The notes under the pieces: generated by a model
The model's input: only the letters and a program-made list of their open reading frames with translations
What the model was told of the DNA's origin: nothing
Databases searched by the model: none
Part shown: positions 58,301 to 64,000 of the stretch, in pieces
How the letters are laid out: each line of letters starts with the position of its first letter
How positions within the stretch are numbered: the first letter of the stretch is position 1
Made by a program: the position numbers and the translations under genes
NCBI RefSeq assembly: GCF_010993775.1
Contig: NZ_WOTO01000002.1
Coordinates: forward strand, 62,001 to 126,000
Length of the DNA: 64,000 nucleotides
Origin: Fodinicola feengrottensis
Lineage (GTDB): Bacteria; Actinomycetota; Actinomycetes; Mycobacteriales; HKI-0501
Reading direction: 5' to 3'

Positions 58301-58408
58301 CTGCTGGAGCGGCCGCTCGCCGATGCTGCCGGCGAGGTCGTGGACGGCGAGCTGCGGGTTCCGTTGCGACCGTTTGAAATCGTCACCGTACGCCTGAAGG
58401 CTCGTTAG
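55315..58408 (+). CDS. GH38 alpha-mannosidase (four slips)
   Basis: Zinc-dependent retaining glycosidase of about 1,030 residues, cytoplasmic. N-terminal domain GQPWGSPWSTTWFELTGQVP; after a slip near 55970 the catalytic domain has [20 protein letters not shown] (zinc His and Asp), SPVGSMWVESDANLPGGEAL and EIWLPDSFGYTAAFPQLARL (nucleophile Asp). After one near 56625 it has STSLIPFGHGDGGGGPTRDH and LLHQFHDILPGSSIAWVHRE; after one near 57505 DIDKFYKHKHTDLSDVDSIE; after one near 57985 IHQFTYSIRAGAQIADAVSE and the end PLRPFEIVTVRLKAR. GTG 55315 has GAGAGGA upstream. The GGGAACGTTCCC palindrome suggests LacI-type control. Confidence 0.92.
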
Positions 58409-58421
58409 GCTTCGGCGGTTG

Positions 58422-58460
58422 ATGGCCCATCCACTGTTTGCCATACAGTGGATGGGCCAT
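58422..58460 (+). terminator. hairpin terminator after the alpha-mannosidase gene
   Basis: A perfect 16-base stem ATGGCCCATCCACTGT / ACAGTGGATGGGCCAT with a 7-base loop, followed by TGACTTTTCTTGG. It lies 14 bases after the GH38 stop and 22 bases before the next start. Confidence 0.75.
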
Positions 58461-58482
58461 TGACTTTTCTTGGAGGCCAACG

Positions 58483-59243
58483 ATGAGCGGCGCATATGCG
58501 CGTACGTAAACGGTCTGAAGATGTATTACGAGCTGCACGGCGAAGGTCGGCCGCTGGTGCTGCTGCACGGCGGGGGGGTGCACACGATCGACCTGACTTT
58601 TGGCCCGATGCTGCCGGCGCTGGCGGCGAACCGTCAGGTGATCGCGGTGGAGATGCAGGGCCACGGCCACACAGCGGATATCGACCGCGACTTCACGATC
58701 GAGTCTCTCGCCGGCGACATCGTCGCGCTGCTGGATCAGCTGGGGCTCGATCGGGCGGATTTCTTTGGATTCAGCGTGGGTGGGCTGACCGCGCTGCGCA
58801 TCGCGATGCTGCATCCCGAACGGGTCGACCGGCTCGTACTGGCCAGCACACAGTACCAACTTGCCGGTTACTACCCGGAAATTCAGCACTCGGAGTTGCC
58901 CAACGGACACCTACGGCTGCCAACTCCGGCTGATTTCCAGGAAATGCGCGAAGCGTACACCGCGGTTTCCCCGACCCCGGACGCTTTCATGACATTTCTG
59001 CCACGAGTGTCGCAAGCGCCGAACACCATCGGTGAGTGGACCGCGGATGACCTGCGCAATGTCTCGTCGCCGACGCTGATGATCATCGGCGACACCGACT
59101 TCGTACGCCTGGAGCACGCCGCCGAAATGCACGAGATTCTCGCCGACTCGCGACTGGCCGTACTGCCCAACACCACGCACATGGCGGTGATGCGCCAGCC
59201 AGAGCTGGTTCTGCCGATGGTGTCGGCTTTCCTGGAGCGTTAG
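58483..59243 (+). CDS. alpha/beta-fold hydrolase (N-terminal slip)
   Basis: About 254 residues: NGLKMYYELHGEGRPLVLLH, GGGVHTIDLTFGPMLPALAA, the nucleophile elbow FGFSVGGLTALRIAMLHPER, VSSPTLMIIGDTDFVRLEHA (acid) and the catalytic His in LPNTTHMAVMRQPE. ATG 58483 with TTGGAGG upstream reads MSGAYAR and then loses frame near 58505; a single base would restore it to NGLKMYY. Reaction unknown; the family holds esterases and C-C hydrolases. Confidence 0.83.
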
Positions 59244-59329
59244 CAAAGATTCTGCTCGGTGTACTTGCCGGCTGCGGCGAGTGACTTTCCCCTTCGCCCT
59301 GCTCCGACGAGGTGATATGAGGTTGTCCG

Positions 59330-60070
59330 GTGCGAGTCAACTGGGTGACGGCGTTTTTGGATCTGCCGCGTAGGGCGGACGTACGGGCGGCCGAGGCGTT
59401 CTGGCTGGACGTGACTGGCACGACGCTGTCGGCTCGGCGCGGGGAGTTCCTGGAGTTCGCCACCCTGTTGCCGGCCGAGGGCGACGCCTGCCTGCGGTTG
59501 CAGGTGGTGGACGGGGACGGTGGCTGTCACCTCGATCTGCATGTCGAGGACGTACGCGCCGAGATCGCCGGAGCCGTCGCGTTGGGCGCCGAGGTGGTCG
59601 ACGACAAAGGGACCCTGGTCGTCTTCCGGTCGCCGGGCGGATTTCCGTTCTGCGTGGTGGCGCACCACAGCGAGAGCGTACGACCTGAGCCGGCGATCTG
59701 GCCGGACGGCCAGCGGAGCGCGGTCGACCAGCTGTGTCTGGACATTCCGCCGGCCACCTACCAGCGGGAGGCCGATTTCTGGTCGGCGCTGACTGGCTGG
59801 GAACGGCATCCCGCAGGGGAGTTCGAACACCTCGTACGTCCCGACCGCATGCCCATAAGACTGCTGCTGCAACGGCTGGAGGAGCCGGAGCCGTTCGTAC
59901 GAGCGCACCTGGATTTGGCTTGCGACGGGCGGGAGCCAGAGGTGCGCCGGCACCAGGCGCTCGGGGCCTCTTTCGTACGAGCAACCGACGACTGGCTTAC
60001 CCTGCTGGACCCCGCTGGACTGCCGTACTGCATCACTACCCGGGTGCCAGCTGGCGGGGCTGGTGGGTAA
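59330..60070 (+). CDS. two-domain VOC/glyoxalase-like protein
   Basis: 246 residues, intact, with two glyoxalase-like modules: first VNWVTAFLDLPRRADVRAAE to SPGGFPFCVVAHH, second VDQLCLDIPPATYQREADFW to DPAGLPYCITTRVPA. The His of HLDLHVEDV and AHLDLACD occupy metal-type positions. Reaction unknown; similar proteins bind small hydrophobic toxins or act as dioxygenase-like enzymes. The start is GTG 59330. Confidence 0.75.
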   Translation: MRVNWVTAFLDLPRRADVRAAEAFWLDVTGTTLSARRGEFLEFATLLPAEGDACLRLQVVDGDGGCHLDLHVEDVRAEIAGAVALGAEVVDDKGTLVVFRSPGGFPFCVVAHHSESVRPEPAIWPDGQRSAVDQLCLDIPPATYQREADFWSALTGWERHPAGEFEHLVRPDRMPIRLLLQRLEEPEPFVRAHLDLACDGREPEVRRHQALGASFVRATDDWLTLLDPAGLPYCITTRVPAGGAGG

Positions 60071-60080
60071 GGTAAAGAGT

Positions 60081-60190
60081 GCCGTGACTGGCGTACGAGC
60101 GGATCGCGCGGACGTGGAAGCGACCACGAGGAAGCGGCACACCTGGCTTGCGCTGGGGAGTTTTCCGGAGTGCCGTTCGCCTGGGCACGC
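60081..60190 (+). promoter_or_regulatory. ZTP (pfl) riboswitch of glyA
   Basis: The 5' half has GCCGTGACTGGCG and CGTGGAAGCGACCACGAGGAA, and the 3' half the hallmark CCGTTCGCCTGGGCA at 60173-60187, with a variable loop between. ZTP riboswitches sense the purine intermediate ZMP/ZTP, which accumulates when one-carbon folate is short, and turn on glyA and purine genes. A GC-rich stretch CGCCGGGTCCG with CTGCGCCGGCAGCGG follows and could be the expression platform. Confidence 0.8.
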
Positions 60191-60246
60191 CGGGTCCGTT
60201 CTCGCTGCGCCGGCAGCGGATCGACCCGAGATCGCCAGGAGAGCCG

Positions 60247-61521
60247 ATGACAGACACCCGTCACCCCGCCCTGTCCGCCCAGGACCCGGAAATCGCCGCG
60301 CTGATTGGCGCCGAGGAGCAGCTGCAGGCCGACACGCTGCGGATGATCGCGTCCGAGAACTACGTGTCCGCCGCTGTCCTTGAGGCCACCGGTACGGTCC
60401 TGACGAACAAGTATTCCGAAGGATATCCGGGCAAGCGTTACTACGAGGGCCAGCAGAACATCGACCCGATCGAGACGCTGGCGATCGACCGCGCGAAGGC
60501 GCGCTTTTTTCGGCGCCGCCCACGCCAATGTCCAGCCGTATTCGGGCGCGCCCGCCAACCTCGCGATCTACCTGGCATTCCTGCAGCCGGGCGAGACCGT
60601 GCTCGGCATGTCGCTGCCGATGGGCGGCCATCTCACCCACGGCTGGGGTGTCTCGGCCACCGGCAAGTGGTTTCGCGGCGTGCAGTACGGCGTCCGCAAG
60701 GAGACCGGCCGGATCGACATGGACGAGGTCCGCGACCTGGCGCTGGCCGAGCGGCCGAAGCTGATTTTCTGCGGCGGTACGGCCGTGCCGCGCACCATCG
60801 ACTTCGCCGCGTTCGCCGAGATCGCCCATGAGGTCGGCGCGGTGCTGGCCGCGGACGTGGCGCACATCGCCGGTCTGATCGCCGCTGGCGTGCATCCCTC
60901 GCCGATCCCGCACGCGGACGTTGTCTCCACCACCACGCACAAGACTCTGCGCGGACCCCGCGGCGCGATGCTGATGGCCAAGGAAGAGCACGCCAAGGCG
61001 GTCGACCGGGCGGTTTTCCCGGGCCTGCAGGGCGGCCCGCACAACCACACCACCGCGGCGATCGCGGTGGCGCTGAAGGAAGCCGCCACCGAGGACTTCC
61101 GTGCGTACGCGCAGCAGGTGGTCACCAACGCGAAGGCGCTCGGTGAGGAGCTGGCCGCCCGCGGCTTCGAGTTGGTCTCCGGCGGCACCGACAACCACCT
61201 GCTGCTGATGGACGTGACCAGCAAGGGCATCGCCGGCAAGCCGGCGGCGCAGGCGCTGGACCGGGCCGGCATCGTGGTCAACTACAACACCGTGCCGTTC
61301 GACCCGCGCAAGCCCTTCGACCCGTCGGGCCTGCGGATCGGTACGCCGTCGCTGACTTCGCGGGGTCTGCGGGCTTCGGAGATGGCGACCGTCGCCGGAT
61401 GGATCGACCGGGTCGTAGAGGCCGCCCGGGACCAGGACGAGGACACCATCGCCAAGGTCCGTTCCGAGGTCAAGGCCCTCATGGACGGTTTCCCGGCGCC
61501 GGGTTTTTGCCGGTCGCCTGA
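60247..61521 (+). CDS. glyA: serine hydroxymethyltransferase (two slips)
   Basis: PLP enzyme converting serine and tetrahydrofolate to glycine and methylene-tetrahydrofolate. It starts [20 protein letters not shown], with [20 protein letters not shown] and [21 protein letters not shown] slip in a T run near 60507 precedes [20 protein letters not shown]. The PLP lysine is in [17 protein letters not shown]. Near 61505 a second T-run slip hides the natural end PGFLPVA and the TGA at 61519-61521. Restored length is about 424 residues. ATG 60247 has CCAGGAGAGCC upstream. Confidence 0.93.
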
Positions 61522-61634
61522 TCGGGGTATCCCGAAAGGTCACGGGCGGTCGGCGCAGATGCCGGCCGCCCGTCGGCCAAGCTGGCCGCTGAAAAAGCTT
61601 GCACGAGGTGACCGTCGGCGCGTGCAATGGGGAA

Positions 61635-62390
61635 ATGACGCTGACCGTGACGTTCGCGGGCACCGGCGACGCCTTCGGCAGCGGCGGCCGGCTGCAGGCA
61701 TGCATCCACGTACGCCGGGAATCCGGTGGCGTCTTCCTGATCGACTGTGGCACCACCTCGATGGTGGCGATGCGGCGCCTGGGCCTGGATCCAGGCGAGG
61801 TGCGTACGGTCTTTCTTTCGCACTTGCACGCCGACCATTTCGGTGGGCTGCCGTTCCTGATCCTGGACGGCCAGTTCACTGGCCGGCTGGACAACCTTTT
61901 GGTCAGCGGACCGGTCGGCACCGAGGACCGGCTGGTCGCCGCAATGGAGGTCTTCTTCCCTGGATCTTCAGCGGTCAGACGAAAATTCCGCACCCGTACG
62001 GTCGAGTTGGCGGAGCAGGGTGCCGGCATCGACCTGCCCAAGGACATCGACGGCGTACGAGTGCGGGCATGGTTGGGCGATCATCCCAGCGGTGCGCCGG
62101 CCTTCGTGCTGCGGCTCGAAGTGGACGGCAAGGTGATCGCCTACACCGGCGACACTGCTTGGACGGACGGGATCATCGAGGCGTCAGCTGGCGCGGATCT
62201 GCTGATCGCCGAGTGCTACTACCGCGCCAGGGCGGTTCCGTATCACCTCACTTATGAGACTTTACTTTCGTACGCTGGGAAACTCACCTGCAAGCGGGTG
62301 ATCCTCACCCACCTGTCCTGCGATGTCCGCGATCACCGCGCTGATCTCGCGTACGAGACAGCCGACGACGGACTGGTCATGCGGGTCTAG
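61635..62390 (+). CDS. metallo-beta-lactamase-fold hydrolase
   Basis: 251 residues, intact, of the RNase Z-like/arylsulfatase-like MBL group: MTLTVTFAGTGDAFGSGGRL, FLIDCGTTSMVAMRRLGLDP, the zinc motif VFLSHLHADHFGGLPFLILD, VIAYTGDTAWTDGIIEASAG and VILTHLSCDV. The substrate is not evident. ATG 61635 with GGGGAA upstream is chosen. The last four bases overlap the convergent gene. Confidence 0.85.
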   Translation: MTLTVTFAGTGDAFGSGGRLQACIHVRRESGGVFLIDCGTTSMVAMRRLGLDPGEVRTVFLSHLHADHFGGLPFLILDGQFTGRLDNLLVSGPVGTEDRLVAAMEVFFPGSSAVRRKFRTRTVELAEQGAGIDLPKDIDGVRVRAWLGDHPSGAPAFVLRLEVDGKVIAYTGDTAWTDGIIEASAGADLLIAECYYRARAVPYHLTYETLLSYAGKLTCKRVILTHLSCDVRDHRADLAYETADDGLVMRV

Positions 62391-64000
62391 CCGGCGAAAA
62401 CCTGGATCTCGGACAGGCCGTTGTTCAGGCTGCCGGTGCCGCTGGCAGTGACCTGGAACCGGATCGAAGTGGTTGTCCTGGTGGGGAAAGTGACCACCTT
62501 GCCGAGCCGGGTGTTGTCGATTCCGGACACCGCGACCGTGCTGCCGTCGCTGAAGGTGAGAGTGCCGCCCATCGTCCAGTCGATCAGGTTGTTCCGGTCG
62601 TAAAGGACAACACTGCCGACCGTCTGCACGGTAGGCCAGTTCAGCTGGATCCAAGGATTCTTTTCGCCCTGCGATCCCCATTCCCCGGCATACCACTGAT
62701 TGATGATCTCGTCGGTCGCTCCGGTGGCCGGCAGAGTGCCGTCGGCCGTGGAGGAAAAGACCGAGGAGGCCGAGACATCGGCGGCCGAAGCCAGGTTCGC
62801 GGCCTGGAACACCTGCAATTCGGAGAGTCCGACATCGCTGCCGGTCCCACCGTCTGCCTGGAATTGGACCCAGCCCACCGATCTGGCCGGAAAGGACACC
62901 GATTTCGGCGAGCCGTCGGTCGCGATGCCGGTCACCGGAACGGAACTGCCGTCGCTGAAGGTCAGCGTGCCGCTGTTCGCGTGGCCGCTCCCGCCGACCT
63001 GGTCGCGAAGGACAACTTCGTTGACAGGGCGAGGATTGATCCAGGTCGTACGAATCCATGGCGTTGATTCGGTGGACACCCACTGTCCGTTGGCCTGTCC
63101 GGAAATGCCGTCGACCGCGTTCACCTGGGAATGCGCGCCGGTGTCCAGCTGCGAGGAGCTGGTGACGGTCGCGTCCGGCGCCACGTTGTCACCGTGGAAA
63201 ACCTGGAATTCGGACAGCCCGCTGTTGAGGGTTCCACTGGAACTGCTGTCGACTTGCAGCCGTACCGATGAAACATCGCGTGGCGCGAAGGAAATCGCTT
63301 TGCCGGTCCCGTCATCGGACAGTGCTGGTACGGGTACGGAGCTGCCGTCGCTGAAGATCAACGTGCCGGAGGTGACCCGGTCGGTAGTGTTCGAGCGGTC
63401 ATAGAGAACAACCCTGCCGATGGATTGCGCGGTCGGCCAAGTGAGCTGCACCCACGGGGTTTTCTCACCGTTGGAAGCCCATTCACCGAGGCCCCATCGA
63501 CCGATGATGCCATCGGTCACCTCAGCCGCTACGAACCCGCCCGAAGACGAGGAAGCCGTTGCGGTGGCCGCCGGGGCGAGGTTGGTCTCGTCCGCGATCG
63601 GGTACGAGGTCAGGCGTACGCCGACAAGTGATTTGGCTGGCGCACTCAGCGGTACGGTCACGGCACCGGCACTGACGGCCAGCTGCGTTGACGAGCGCGG
63701 CGAGCCGACGGCCTGGTTGGCGCTGGCCTCGAAAACGTTCGCCTGCACCGAAGACCCGCCGCCAAGCCCGGTTAGCCGGAGGTCTATTTGCAGCGGGCTG
63801 GTGCCGTCGTTCACGACCCAGGCCACGTTCTCGCCGGCAGCCGTGTGGGCCGCCGCCGCGTTCGTCACCGGAGCCGCGTACGAGATGCCGCGGATCGTGC
63901 CGGGGCCCGCTCCGAGCCCGAGATCCTGGGACAGCAGGTGGTAAGCGCGTGACTTCGGGGTCATGGTGCCGTTGGCGTAAACCCCGAAGAAATCCGGGTT
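62387..64000 (-). CDS. C-terminal part of a large secreted protein with three discoidin-like domains
   Basis: The gene enters from beyond 64000. The first residues visible, NPDFFGVYANGTMTPKSRAY, then HLLSQDLGLGAGPGTIRGIS, resemble the end of a glycoside hydrolase beta-sandwich (GH39/GH79-like). Three galactose-binding-like repeats of about 140 residues follow, each with a pattern like GEWASNGEKTPWVQLTWP, VVLYDRSNTTDRVTSGTLIF, SDGSSVPV and LSEFQVF; they cover about residues 120-260, 260-390 and 390-525 of the visible part. Such domains anchor secreted enzymes to polysaccharide. The frame is intact for over 530 codons. The enzyme itself lies outside the window. Confidence 0.8.
   Translation of the reverse strand, partial: NPDFFGVYANGTMTPKSRAYHLLSQDLGLGAGPGTIRGISYAAPVTNAAAAHTAAGENVAWVVNDGTSPLQIDLRLTGLGGGSSVQANVFEASANQAVGSPRSSTQLAVSAGAVTVPLSAPAKSLVGVRLTSYPIADETNLAPAATATASSSSGGFVAAEVTDGIIGRWGLGEWASNGEKTPWVQLTWPTAQSIGRVVLYDRSNTTDRVTSGTLIFSDGSSVPVPALSDDGTGKAISFAPRDVSSVRLQVDSSSSGTLNSGLSEFQVFHGDNVAPDATVTSSSQLDTGAHSQVNAVDGISGQANGQWVSTESTPWIRTTWINPRPVNEVVLRDQVGGSGHANSGTLTFSDGSSVPVTGIATDGSPKSVSFPARSVGWVQFQADGGTGSDVGLSELQVFQAANLASAADVSASSVFSSTADGTLPATGATDEIINQWYAGEWGSQGEKNPWIQLNWPTVQTVGSVVLYDRNNLIDWTMGGTLTFSDGSTVAVSGIDNTRLGKVVTFPTRTTTSIRFQVTASGTGSLNNGLSEIQVFAG

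Noticed and set aside
59240-62047. 935-codon minus-strand open frame opposite VOC, glyA and MBL genes
   Set aside because: It runs antisense through glyA and a metallo-hydrolase with clear motifs, so it is a GC-driven shadow.
62700-63404. Plus-strand open frame within the discoidin-like region
   Set aside because: The opposite strand shows three clear repeats of a known fold; the plus frame is its shadow.

Overview
The window is high-GC DNA from an actinobacterium. The signs are the codon use, a LuxR/NarL two-component pair, two ROK regulators, an LLM-class (F420-type) oxidoreductase, an HxlR regulator, a degenerate DUF222-HNH (13E12-type) gene and the actinobacterial arrangement of a B12 riboswitch in front of class Ia nrdAB. 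I cannot name the genus. Many conserved genes (nrdA, metE, glyA, cobN and others) are interrupted by single-base slips, mostly in G, C, A or T runs, so reading frames are broken about once per 1-1.5 kb. Because so many core genes are hit while their family motifs are kept, I read these as draft-sequence errors. I annotate the whole genes and give the slip positions.

Layout. 1-5 kb: a DUF4180 gene, a short-chain dehydrogenase, the tail of a large LuxR-type regulator, two methyltransferases and a ureohydrolase. 5-9 kb: a decayed DUF222-HNH gene, a B12-riboswitch-like leader in front of a broken exported-protein gene, an MFS exporter divergent from a CGNR regulator, an MgtC-like protein and a VOC protein. 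9-15.4 kb: a sugar locus with a SIS-domain isomerase, a BadF/NAGK-type kinase, a ROK regulator, two Gfo/Idh/MocA dehydrogenases and a TIM-barrel sugar isomerase. The same candidate ROK operator lies in front of both arms. 16-27.6 kb: a cobalamin cluster, cobL-cobM, cbiD, cobK, cobIJ-cobH-cobG and cobN, with a B12 riboswitch before cobN and a small foldback (MITE-like) element between cobM and cbiD. 29-33.4 kb: B12 riboswitch plus nrdAB. 34-39.5 kb: LysE exporter, GH2 beta-mannosidase and a Tat-exported PHP-domain protein. 39.6-44 kb: B12 riboswitch plus metE, then a queA-like gene coupled to an SDR. 44-48.7 kb: a two-component system, methyltransferases and an LLM oxidoreductase. 48.7-52.6 kb: a secreted GH20 hexosaminidase fused to a seven-repeat lectin-like propeller and its probable ROK repressor, sharing an operator. 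52.6-62.4 kb: thioesterase, ThrE-like exporter, GH38 alpha-mannosidase, hydrolase, VOC protein, a ZTP riboswitch with glyA, and an MBL hydrolase. 62.4-64 kb: the C-terminal part of a large secreted protein with three discoidin-like domains, cut by the window edge.

Two themes tie the genes together. First, B12: the biosynthesis cluster and two B12-independent functions (class Ia RNR and MetE) lie within 24 kb, three of the transcripts carrying their own B12 riboswitch, so that B12 shuts off both its own synthesis and the enzymes it makes redundant. Second, glycan use: beta-mannosidase, alpha-mannosidase, hexosaminidase, amino-sugar-type kinase and isomerase, several with local repressors and repeated operators, which suits degradation of mannose- and GlcNAc-containing glycans.
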